The position numbers were made by a program, and so were the translations under genes. Below, in pieces: positions 1-5,547 of a stretch of DNA of 5,585 nt (positions within the stretch are counted from its first letter, which is position 1; each line of letters opens with the position of its first letter). Source of the stretch: Thermoplasmata archaeon (lineage in GTDB: Archaea; Thermoplasmatota; E2; UBA202; DSCA01). Below the pieces are notes generated by a model. That model did not search any database. It saw nothing but the letters and a program-made list of their open reading frames with translations, and was not told the DNA's origin. The DNA lies in contig VBQP01000052.1 in the NCBI GenBank assembly GCA_008297795.1, forward strand, positions 1 to 5,585. Reading direction: 5' to 3'.

Positions 1-241
1 AAAACTGCTTGTTGAAGGCGGCGAAACAGTAATCTGGGAATTTCTGAAAAGAAATCTGGCGGATGAACTCTACATTTTCATGGCGCCTTTCGTAATAGGC
101 GGCAAAACTTCGCCAACCATGGCAGGCGGCGAAGGCGCTGCCTCCCAAGAAGAAATTATACATATGAGATTGGACAATGTTCAGAGGCTGGGGGATGGGA
201 TTTTATTGAAATTTCTCCCTATTCCCCCAGGACATGAATGA
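1..241 (+). CDS. RibD C-terminal-type reductase of riboflavin synthesis, 3' fragment
   Basis: The open frame enters from the left edge (first full codon at position 2) and ends at TGA 239-241, giving the last 79 residues of a protein whose family is usually about 220 residues long. The visible part carries the NADPH-binding [12 protein letters not shown] stretch at its start, then [14 protein letters not shown] and a C-terminal strand ending [12 protein letters not shown]. These match the end of the RibD_C (dihydrofolate reductase-like) fold. In archaea the stand-alone version reduces 2,5-diamino-6-ribosylamino-pyrimidinone 5'-phosphate to the ribityl compound with NAD(P)H in the cytoplasm, an early riboflavin/FAD step. 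No deaminase domain can be seen or excluded, because the N-terminus is outside the window; the archaeal setting favours the single-domain enzyme. The last 23 bases overlap the convergent YjbQ gene. The family call is fairly sure; the exact substrate is inferred. Confidence 0.82.
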   Translation, partial: KLLVEGGETVIWEFLKRNLADELYIFMAPFVIGGKTSPTMAGGEGAASQEEIIHMRLDNVQRLGDGILLKFLPIPPGHE

Positions 242-635
242 TAAGCGTCCTGTTCCTGCTTCTTGCATCACATTCAACAAAAACTATTTGCTGCCATGTA
301 CCCAACTGTAGTTTTCCATCTTCTATGGGAACGGTGATGCTGGGCCCGATTATGCTTGCCCTTACATGAGAATGTCCGTTTCCATCGTGCCACATCTTTT
401 CATGCTCGTAATACCCGCTCTTGGGGGCTATTCTCTCAAGCGCTGCTGGAAGGTCCTTCATAAGTCCTGGCTCATGTTCTATTGTCGTTATTGCCCCTGT
501 AGAACCGGGGCAAAATATGCACGCAATACCGGCACTTATGCCCGATTTTTCAACGGAAGATTGCACATCGGAGGTTATGTCAATTATGTCCATCTCATTC
601 GTGCTGACTGCTATTTTATCGATATAAACTGCCAT
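219..635 (-). CDS. yjbQ: YjbQ/UPF0047 family protein
   Basis: This is a full-length 138-residue protein, the same size as Escherichia coli YjbQ. The family signatures are all present: [14 protein letters not shown] at residues 45-58, the His/Asp/Asn-rich [12 protein letters not shown] at 83-94 (H83, D84, H88 and H90 could bind metal or phosphate), and the C-terminal [18 protein letters not shown] at 112-129. It is a small soluble trimeric beta-fold protein in known structures. Its physiological role is unsettled: bacterial members have been reported with weak thiamine-phosphate synthase activity, which is why some databases call it a secondary thiamine-phosphate synthase. The ATG at 635 is chosen because the conserved N-terminus begins there and a TATA-like box lies about 22 bases upstream, so the mRNA would be nearly leaderless. 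The stop TAG lies inside the end of the reductase gene on the other strand. It is divergent from the carbonic anhydrase-like gene. Family is certain; function is not. Confidence 0.93.
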   Translation of the reverse strand: MAVYIDKIAVSTNEMDIIDITSDVQSSVEKSGISAGIACIFCPGSTGAITTIEHEPGLMKDLPAALERIAPKSGYYEHEKMWHDGNGHSHVRASIIGPSITVPIEDGKLQLGTWQQIVFVECDARSRNRTLIIHVLGE

Positions 636-653
636 GATAATAAAACATTGGAG

Positions 654-661
654 ATATAAAA
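654..661 (-). promoter_or_regulatory. TATA-like box for the YjbQ gene
   Basis: Read on the minus strand this is TTTTATAT, centred about 22 bases before the ATG at 635. With the usual archaeal TATA-to-start distance of about 25-27 bases, transcription would begin at or next to the ATG, giving a leaderless message. No Shine-Dalgarno sequence sits in front of the ATG, which agrees. It is assigned by eye from sequence and spacing only. Confidence 0.55.
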
Positions 662-681
662 TGCTTTATCGTGCAGCAAAC

Positions 682-690
682 ATTTAAATT
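682..690 (+). promoter_or_regulatory. TATA-like box for the carbonic anhydrase-like gene
   Basis: ATTTAAATT is centred about 23 bases before the ATG at 709, preceded by an A-rich GCAAAC that could serve as the TFB recognition element. Spacing again predicts a leaderless transcript. The box lies back to back with the minus-strand box at 654-661, so the 73-base gap holds two divergent promoters. Confidence 0.58.
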
Positions 691-708
691 CCTGCCGCAT
701 TCCCCATC

Positions 709-1215
709 ATGGAAGTAGGCAAGGACACATACATAGCAAAAAGTGCGGTTATTATAGGAAACGTTTCCATCGGAAATAGATGCGGAATATGGGAAAATGC
801 GGTGATACGGGGAGATTTGAATAAAATAGAGATAGGAGATGAAAGCAACGTCCAGGATTGCTGTGTTCTCCACGTATCGCCCGAGCATCCGATAAAAATA
901 GGAAGAGGAGTATCTGTGGGACACGGGGCAATAGTTCATGGTGCTACGGTGGATGACGATTGCATTATCGGGATAAATTCCACCATTCTTGATGGAGTGC
1001 ATATCGGCAAAGGCAGCATCATAGCGGCAAATGCCGTAGTGCCACCTGGAAAGGAAATTCCATCCAACAGTCTTGTTGCGGGAGTGCCAGGGAAGATAAT
1101 AAAACAGGACGAAAAACTTATTGAAAGTATAAGAGAGAATGGAGAGATATACAAAAACCTGGCAGCAAAGTATCTTAATGATGAGTTCGAAAGAATTTCG
1201 GGCGTGGAAAAATAA
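709..1215 (+). CDS. Gamma-class carbonic anhydrase-like (CamH/YrdA type) hexapeptide-repeat protein
   Basis: The 168-residue protein is a left-handed beta-helix (about residues 8-125, built of I-G-x-x-x-x-[VI] hexapeptide turns) followed by a C-terminal helix (about 132-165). The three zinc-binding histidines of the gamma class are present: H55 in VQDCCVLHV, and H72 and H77 in VGHGAIVHGA. R34, D36 and Q49 also match conserved active-site positions of the Methanosarcina enzyme Cam. The acidic loop of Cam is absent, as in the shorter CamH/YrdA/PaaY branch, and there is no signal peptide, so a cytoplasmic trimer interconverting CO2 and bicarbonate is expected. Many relatives are misnamed acetyltransferases or ferripyochelin-binding proteins, and some are inactive in assays, so catalysis is inferred from the intact metal site. 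The ATG at 709 is supported by a TATA-like box 23 bases upstream. It is divergent from YjbQ and convergent with the sulfotransferase; no functional link to either is evident. Confidence 0.92.
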   Translation: MEVGKDTYIAKSAVIIGNVSIGNRCGIWENAVIRGDLNKIEIGDESNVQDCCVLHVSPEHPIKIGRGVSVGHGAIVHGATVDDDCIIGINSTILDGVHIGKGSIIAANAVVPPGKEIPSNSLVAGVPGKIIKQDEKLIESIRENGEIYKNLAAKYLNDEFERISGVEK

Positions 1216-1259
1216 CATGAAACTGCCGGCATCAGCACTTGCCCCTTCCTTCCGTTGCC
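1216..1259. other. Short convergent intergenic gap
   Basis: These 44 bases separate the stop codons of the carbonic anhydrase-like gene (+) and the sulfotransferase gene (-). No hairpin is visible. On the minus strand, just past the sulfotransferase stop, a short TTATTTTT run falls at about 1207-1214, inside the end of the opposing gene. It could act as a T-rich archaeal terminator, but this is weak. Confidence 0.4.
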
Positions 1260-2381
1260 CTACTTTTCATAGCCCAGTTCATCAAATGCAAATTTCCAGT
1301 TTTTATATATTTTATTCTTTATTTCTTCGCTCAGTTCGTACTTACTTGTTCTGATGCGGGACTGGGATGCAATATAATTTTTAAAAGCGCTTTTATTTTT
1401 CTCAAAACCACCGAGTTGCAGTTCTTCATATATTCTCTCCAACTCCTCCAGAGGTTGCCTGATAAAATCCTCGTATCTGACCTCCACAAGATTTTTCTCA
1501 GGAATCAGATTTTTCTCCTCAAAGAATTTTTTATATAGTTTTGAATAAACGTCGAATATCATTTCCTCCATTTCTTCCTTCCTGATCGGGTTTTGGACGC
1601 AGTAACGGGGCAAAACCTTTACCATAAATTTTACCATGGAAAAGAATAGAGTATACGGATTTCTGTATATGTGCACAAACTGGGCATCTGGAAACATCTC
1701 GAGAAGCAATTTTATTCTTGCTGTATTTGATGGATTCTTCAGTGCAAGTCTTTTTCCTTTCCAGAAGAAAGTGAGTTTTTTTAAGAGGTAAAGATATGCT
1801 TCTCTCCATTCCTCTATGGATTTTTCTGATACGCTGTTCATGCCAACATACCTGTTGTAAAATGCCATATTTTGTGGAAAGCACCATCCATTGTAGTACG
1901 CATATGGGGTAAAAGCACCGAGAGCATATTCCTCCTCCTGGGGCAGGTCGGGACCCATTGGAACATCGTCCATGGGGCGTGTTTCAGGTATGCTCGATGC
2001 AACTATCGGCTTGAGCGCTTTTTCACCAACTATGAAAGCACCGGGAATTACAGAATGAAAAGTTGTGCAATACCCGAAGTTTTTGTCAAGAGATAGAAGA
2101 TTGTGCATATACGTGGTGCCGCTCCTCCAGTGCCCCACTATAAAAAGAGGGGGTTGTGATATTTCGGTTTTTTTAATATGTTTGTCAAATTTTATTTTCT
2201 CCATAGTTCGGAATGGCGAGATAACACTGCTCAGCATAACTGCATAAAGGAAGCGGGGCATATATTTGAATGATATTCTGAATTTATTCTGTGCAACTAA
2301 TCTGAGTAGATTGGTTAAATTTGCCCCGGCAAGAGGCTCATAGACCACATCAAAAATATCTTCTTTAATCTCCAGATCCAT
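1260..2381 (-). CDS. PAPS-dependent sulfotransferase family protein (Sulfotransf_3-like)
   Basis: The 373-residue protein has the two nucleotide-binding signatures of sulfotransferases. The 5'-phosphosulfate loop is GHWRSGTT at residues 83-90, directly after a hydrophobic strand. The 3'-phosphate site is VHIYRNPYTLFFS at 236-248 with R240 and S248. A further family block, RPMDDVPMGPDLPQEEEYAL, is at 135-154, KNPSNTARIKLLLEMFPDA at 215-233 and VRYEDF at 301-306. The reaction would be transfer of sulfate from 3'-phosphoadenylyl sulfate to a hydroxyl or amine; the acceptor cannot be read from sequence. Residues 25-60 form a helical, partly hydrophobic lead region that may touch the membrane; there is no signal peptide. 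Close-looking relatives are common in bacteria, so acquisition by transfer is possible, though codon use is not obviously foreign. It is divergent from the glycosyltransferase unit, which suggests a glycolipid or glycan acceptor (inference). Confidence 0.9.
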   Translation of the reverse strand: MDLEIKEDIFDVVYEPLAGANLTNLLRLVAQNKFRISFKYMPRFLYAVMLSSVISPFRTMEKIKFDKHIKKTEISQPPLFIVGHWRSGTTYMHNLLSLDKNFGYCTTFHSVIPGAFIVGEKALKPIVASSIPETRPMDDVPMGPDLPQEEEYALGAFTPYAYYNGWCFPQNMAFYNRYVGMNSVSEKSIEEWREAYLYLLKKLTFFWKGKRLALKNPSNTARIKLLLEMFPDAQFVHIYRNPYTLFFSMVKFMVKVLPRYCVQNPIRKEEMEEMIFDVYSKLYKKFFEEKNLIPEKNLVEVRYEDFIRQPLEELERIYEELQLGGFEKNKSAFKNYIASQSRIRTSKYELSEEIKNKIYKNWKFAFDELGYEK

Positions 2382-2408
2382 ATTTCCACAATAGGGATTA
2401 TGATTTGT

Positions 2409-2416
2409 TTTAAATT
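2409..2416 (-). promoter_or_regulatory. TATA-like box for the sulfotransferase gene
   Basis: Minus-strand AATTTAAA is centred about 31 bases before the ATG at 2381 and is preceded by a purine-rich CGGAAAAT that resembles a TFB recognition element. Spacing predicts a very short leader of about five bases. It shares the 121-base gap with the promoter of the glycosyltransferase unit. Confidence 0.5.
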
Positions 2417-2462
2417 ATTTTCCGATGGCAGCATTTAATGCCGGGCGCCACAAAAGTGTAAG

Positions 2463-2472
2463 TTTAATAAAT
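2463..2472 (+). promoter_or_regulatory. TATA-like box for the glycosyltransferase/VTT unit
   Basis: TTTAATAAAT is centred about 35 bases before the ATG at 2503, predicting a start site roughly nine bases ahead of the gene. If right, the in-frame ATG at 2425 lies upstream of the promoter and cannot be the start. It is judged from composition and spacing only; other A/T-rich words nearby could serve instead. Confidence 0.45.
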
Positions 2473-2502
2473 AAGGGCATATTCAATTGTGTAAAGAATA
2501 AA

Positions 2503-3519
2503 ATGAGAATAAGCATGGTTACAGGACTGAGCAGCATAGGCAAGGTGATATCTTTCAGAAATGCAGGAGGGATGGGCACGCAGGTGCCGATTCTTGCTGA
2601 GAAACTGGGAGAGAAAGGATTTGATGTGGCAATAGACGACGTGAAGGATTTTGATGTACTGCACCTCCATAATCCCCTCCCGAATTTTGTCCCGCTTGTG
2701 AGGAGAGCAAAGCGGCAGGGAAAACCCGTGGTCATACATGCCCGTCACATACCTGAACTTGTGAAGGGAGGGTTCAAATTCGATAAAATTCTTTATCCTG
2801 TATTTGACCTGTACTCCAGATGGCTGTACAACCAGGCAGATGTTGTAATATGCGCAACCCCTTATGTCAAAAGGTGGATGGAACAAAATGGTGTGAAAAG
2901 CAAATTGGCTGTGATACCAAATGGTGTTGATATCAGCCGCTTTTGCCAGGATGATGAAAGGAGAGCGGCATTCAGAAAAAATCATGCTCTCGAGGGCAAG
3001 TTCCTTATATTCTCTGTCGGGCTACTCATTCCCAGAAAGGGGGTGAGAGATTTTATAAATGTCGCAAAGAAGTTTGAGGGCAAAGATGCTTACCATTTTC
3101 TATGGGTTGGTTCAACAGAGCCCGGGCTAGAGAAAGCAGACATATCTGACGCCCCGGGCAATATAAATTTTATAGGGCACATTCCTTTTGATGAAATGCC
3201 TGCCGTATATTCTGCCGGCGATGTATTTTTCTTTCCAACATATGCAGAAAGTTATGGAAATGTCCTGTTTGAGGCGGCAGCATCTGGAAAACCGATAGTT
3301 TTGAGAGATATAGAGATATATGAGGACTGGTTAAAAAATGGTGTCAACTGTCTGAAAGGAAAAACTGCTGAAGAATATGCTGCCCACATAAAAACTCTTT
3401 TCGAAAACAAAAAAATGAGGGAATCGCTTGGAAAAGAAGCAAAAAGACTCGCTGAAGAGCATAATATTGATAACACTGTCAGCAAACTTGCTGAGTTGTA
3501 TGAAAGTTTGATAGAATGA
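2503..3519 (+). CDS. GT4-family glycosyltransferase, possibly a lipid glycosyltransferase
   Basis: From the ATG at 2503 the protein is 338 residues and shows the GT-B fold of family GT4. The N-terminal Rossmann half begins MRISMVTGLSSIG with a glycine-rich acceptor-side loop (NAGGMGTQ, about 20-27). The linker motif VIPNGVDISRF lies at about 137-147, and the C-terminal donor half has SVGLLIPRKG (about 171-180). The retaining-GT4 EX7E pair is E249/E257 in the AESYGNVLFEAAASGKP block. The following LRDIEIYEDWLKNGVNCLKG (about 267-286) resembles diacylglycerol and monoglycosyl-diacylglycerol glucosyltransferases of Gram-positive bacteria, so an archaeal ether lipid is a reasonable acceptor (inference). 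An in-frame ATG at 2425 would add 26 residues without family character and would sit ahead of the TATA-like box, so it was not chosen. The gene overlaps the next by ATGA, implying co-translation with the VTT membrane protein. It has no membrane segment; the enzyme would act at the cytoplasmic face. Confidence 0.9.
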   Translation: MRISMVTGLSSIGKVISFRNAGGMGTQVPILAEKLGEKGFDVAIDDVKDFDVLHLHNPLPNFVPLVRRAKRQGKPVVIHARHIPELVKGGFKFDKILYPVFDLYSRWLYNQADVVICATPYVKRWMEQNGVKSKLAVIPNGVDISRFCQDDERRAAFRKNHALEGKFLIFSVGLLIPRKGVRDFINVAKKFEGKDAYHFLWVGSTEPGLEKADISDAPGNINFIGHIPFDEMPAVYSAGDVFFFPTYAESYGNVLFEAAASGKPIVLRDIEIYEDWLKNGVNCLKGKTAEEYAAHIKTLFENKKMRESLGKEAKRLAEEHNIDNTVSKLAELYESLIE

Positions 3520-4091
3520 TAGGTGATGAAATTATTAATTTCTTTGGGGGGGCTGGCGGCGGGGGGATGCTGCTCGCCCTTTACATAATTTTTTTGATAG
3601 ACAGCATGATGTTTCCCGCCCTGCCCGATTTCTTCCTGCTTGTCATATACTCCACAAATCCTGGCAATGCGGCATGGGGCGCCGCCCTGCTTGGGATAGC
3701 TGTATTTGCAAGTTTTTCAGGCAATTCTCTGCTTTATTTGATTGTGAAGAAATATTCGCCGCCCAATTTTATAAAGAAATTGATGAAGCGGTACAGCAAA
3801 ATGCTGGTTGTGAAGGACGAGAAGATTTTATTGATTAACAGGGTGGCGCCTGTCCTTCCGTACACCGGAGCCTTCATAGCAGTAAACAACTGGGATTACT
3901 GGAAGGCGATAACATATATTGTGGTCGGGGCTGCAATAAAATTTGGTTTTTTGATACTGCTTTCCGGAACGTTTTACAGACTCTTTGAGAGAGGAATTGC
4001 AGAAAAAGCGACTTTTTTGTTAATTGTAGCGACGCTGGGGATAAGCGCCTTTGCATCTTACATTGAAAAGAAGAGACTGGGCGCAAATTAG
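3516..4091 (+). CDS. VTT/DedA-like small integral membrane protein
   Basis: The 191-residue hydrophobic protein has four evident membrane segments or re-entrant hairpins at about residues 17-45, 53-77, 132-153 and 165-182, with a basic cytoplasmic-looking loop at 78-107. Two features suggest the VTT/DedA (SNARE-associated) fold. An acidic, proline-rich first hairpin, D29-xxxx-P34-A-L-P37-D38, recalls the acidic/PxP motif of DedA proteins. NRVAPVLPYTGAFIAVNNWD, from residue 108, recalls the DedA R-F-I-P-G-V-R block. The second arginine of that block is replaced here by P115. DedA/VTT proteins are implicated in moving phospholipids or polyprenyl phosphate across membranes, so a flippase/scramblase role beside a glycosyltransferase is attractive but unproven. 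The ATG overlaps the glycosyltransferase stop (ATGA), so the two form an operon. The N-terminus has a glycine run encoded by G7 and G6 tracts. The stop overlaps the convergent secreted-protein gene by four bases. Some other small transporter family is possible. Confidence 0.72.
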   Translation: MIGDEIINFFGGAGGGGMLLALYIIFLIDSMMFPALPDFFLLVIYSTNPGNAAWGAALLGIAVFASFSGNSLLYLIVKKYSPPNFIKKLMKRYSKMLVVKDEKILLINRVAPVLPYTGAFIAVNNWDYWKAITYIVVGAAIKFGFLILLSGTFYRLFERGIAEKATFLLIVATLGISAFASYIEKKRLGAN

Positions 4092-5458
4092 GACAGAGAA
4101 TTTATTACAAAATGGAATTTTATTGCAGGCGATATTTGAAACAAAATATCTATTCCGATTCCGAAGAAGTGAGAGATTATGGAGATGCCGATAGCAATAC
4201 CATCAGGAGGTGTGGTAAAATTCAAGCCCAGGTAGTTGTGCCCTATTGCCGGAACCTGCCTCTCCGGCTCTATCTCGCATTTGCCGTTCAGGCTCACATT
4301 TTCATTCCCATCTGAATAAAAGCCGGATATATAGCCTGGCGATTCCCACAAAAAAATGGCTTTCCAGTACCTTGAGGACAAATTTCTGTCAAGATATGTA
4401 TGTATATCGCATGTCATTCCTGCATCCAGTTCAAGTTTTTTATCTCCCGCACATGCTTTTATTTTGATTTCTGAGGGGTAGTAAACATCATAATCAGCCA
4501 CATAAACCATACTGCCATATTCATAAGATATATTTGAAAAAGATAGATATTCTCCCTCATCAGATACAAGGTACAGGATACCAAAAGCAGGGCCCTGACA
4601 TACCCATGAGGGGACATTCCCATAAAACATGCTCCAGTTATTGTCAAACGATGCCCATATCCAGTCATATCCGAAGATATTATTATCAGAGGAAAATGCT
4701 ATTGAAGAAGGGATTGATAGAGAATGATGAGATAGCCACCACTTTGTAAGATTTTTATATGCAGTATAAATGCCTCGAAGGTCGGAAGGGTTCCTAAATG
4801 GATTGCTGTAAGTCCAGTTTCCCCATACATGCTCGTAATATCCTGTGCCCCTCAATTCCCCATATTTTCCATCAATGGTGATATTGCCTGTGACCCTGCA
4901 AAAAGGGATGAATCCATATTTATAATAACCAGATCCCATTGGAAGTATGCCATTTGATATGTTGCCCGCAACCCACTGGGGGGGAGTTGCAGCCTCAAAG
5001 TGAAGATTTATGATGAAATTTTTTCTCTCAAAATGAACTACATATTCAGGATACAAACCCTCCATCCATGAATTCTGGTACCTTAGTTTCACCATGTTTT
5101 TTTCATGGGTAAGAGTACCTACAGGATCACCATAAGAACCGAGGCTATATGATGTGCCATTGTCCATATTAAAAACTGTTAGAAAAAGATTGCATGCAGG
5201 GGTCTCCATCTCATATTCAAAAGAAGATGTTAAACTCCAGTTGCCCATCCCATCAATTACGAAGAAGGTGTCGACATTCCACCATTCTCTGCCGCATGGA
5301 AAATGGTCTCCTTCGTCCTCAGGAGTCCAGGTATCAACAGGATATGCTTCACTTTTATCTGATAAAATGGCAGAAAAATTGTTTGAAAATGCAGGAGAAA
5401 TTGCGGCAGCAGGCACAACTATTAACGCAAAAACGGCCAGCGATAACATTATTTTCAT
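4088..5458 (-). CDS. Secreted CrtC/AttH-like (lipocalin-like) protein, sequon-rich
   Basis: Starting at the ATG at 5458 the protein has 456 residues and opens with a clear Sec signal peptide, MKIMLSLAVFALIVVPAAA, cleaved near residue 20. The rest is rich in Trp, Tyr, Gly and short beta strands. CGREWWNVDTFF (55-66) resembles the EWW motif that opens AttH/CrtC lipocalin-like proteins, and GTGYYEHVWGNW (204-215) resembles their G-x-G-x-x-x-H-x-W-G motif. The H-x-W pair (H210, W212) is the kind linked to catalysis in carotenoid 1,2-hydratase CrtC. GYDWIWASFD (263-272) fits the second half. Eleven N-x-S/T sequons and seven Cys suggest a glycosylated extracellular protein. The C-terminal 35 residues are hydrophobic and might anchor it. 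An ATG at 5467 would add three residues but lies ahead of the start site predicted by the TATA-like box. Activity is unknown: hydratase, lipid-binding or purely structural. The fold call is moderate. Confidence 0.68.
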   Translation of the reverse strand: MKIMLSLAVFALIVVPAAAISPAFSNNFSAILSDKSEAYPVDTWTPEDEGDHFPCGREWWNVDTFFVIDGMGNWSLTSSFEYEMETPACNLFLTVFNMDNGTSYSLGSYGDPVGTLTHEKNMVKLRYQNSWMEGLYPEYVVHFERKNFIINLHFEAATPPQWVAGNISNGILPMGSGYYKYGFIPFCRVTGNITIDGKYGELRGTGYYEHVWGNWTYSNPFRNPSDLRGIYTAYKNLTKWWLSHHSLSIPSSIAFSSDNNIFGYDWIWASFDNNWSMFYGNVPSWVCQGPAFGILYLVSDEGEYLSFSNISYEYGSMVYVADYDVYYPSEIKIKACAGDKKLELDAGMTCDIHTYLDRNLSSRYWKAIFLWESPGYISGFYSDGNENVSLNGKCEIEPERQVPAIGHNYLGLNFTTPPDGIAIGISIISHFFGIGIDILFQISPAIKFHFVINSLS

Positions 5459-5479
5459 ACAATCCAATATTGGCTAATG

Positions 5480-5489
5480 ATAAAAAAAT
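5480..5489 (-). promoter_or_regulatory. TATA-like box for the secreted CrtC/AttH-like gene
   Basis: Minus-strand ATTTTTTTAT is centred about 27 bases before the ATG at 5458 and about 18 before the ATG at 5467. The first distance matches leaderless transcription as seen elsewhere in the window, which favours 5458 as the start. The T7 run makes the box less canonical than the others. Confidence 0.42.
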
Positions 5490-5520
5490 GTTGCCCACAC
5501 CCCCCTATTTCCACTGGAAG

Positions 5521-5529
5521 TTTAAAATA
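5521..5529 (+). promoter_or_regulatory. TATA-like box for the gene entering the right edge
   Basis: TTTAAAATA is centred about 23 bases before the GTG at 5548, the same spacing as for the YjbQ and carbonic anhydrase-like genes, with a purine-rich TGGAAG in front. It supports a leaderless GTG start. Confidence 0.5.
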
Positions 5530-5547
5530 TTGTAACCATTTTACATT

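Noticed and set aside
616..1218. Long minus-strand frame of about 200 codons opposite the carbonic anhydrase-like gene
   Set aside because: The plus strand here encodes a complete protein with all expected active-site residues. The minus frame reads as Cys/Tyr/His-rich nonsense, typical of an antisense shadow.
1382..1395. Perfect 14-base palindrome TAAAAGCGCTTTTA
   Set aside because: It lies inside the sulfotransferase coding sequence (encoding part of a Lys-Ser-Ala-Phe-Lys stretch), has no partner copy in the window and is far from any promoter, so chance is the simplest explanation.
2425..2502. Longer form of the glycosyltransferase starting at the ATG at 2425
   Set aside because: The extra 26 residues have no family character, while MRISMVTG at 2503 is a typical GT4 start. 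The best TATA-like box (2463-2472) lies inside the extension.
3522..3528. Strong Shine-Dalgarno-like GGTGATG just inside the VTT gene
   Set aside because: It follows the ATG at 3516 by a few bases and has no ATG, GTG or TTG in frame at a useful distance downstream. Using the later ATG at 3567 would cut off the glycine-rich start. The ATGA overlap explains translation by coupling.
4112..4749. Several plus-strand open frames opposite the secreted protein gene
   Set aside because: They have no recognisable motif, no promoter and no consistent start, and the opposite strand encodes a continuous signal-peptide-bearing protein.
5459..5467. Start of the secreted protein at the ATG at 5467
   Set aside because: It would add only three residues ahead of a good signal peptide and sits upstream of the transcription start predicted from the TATA-like box. 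It remains possible if the true promoter is farther upstream.
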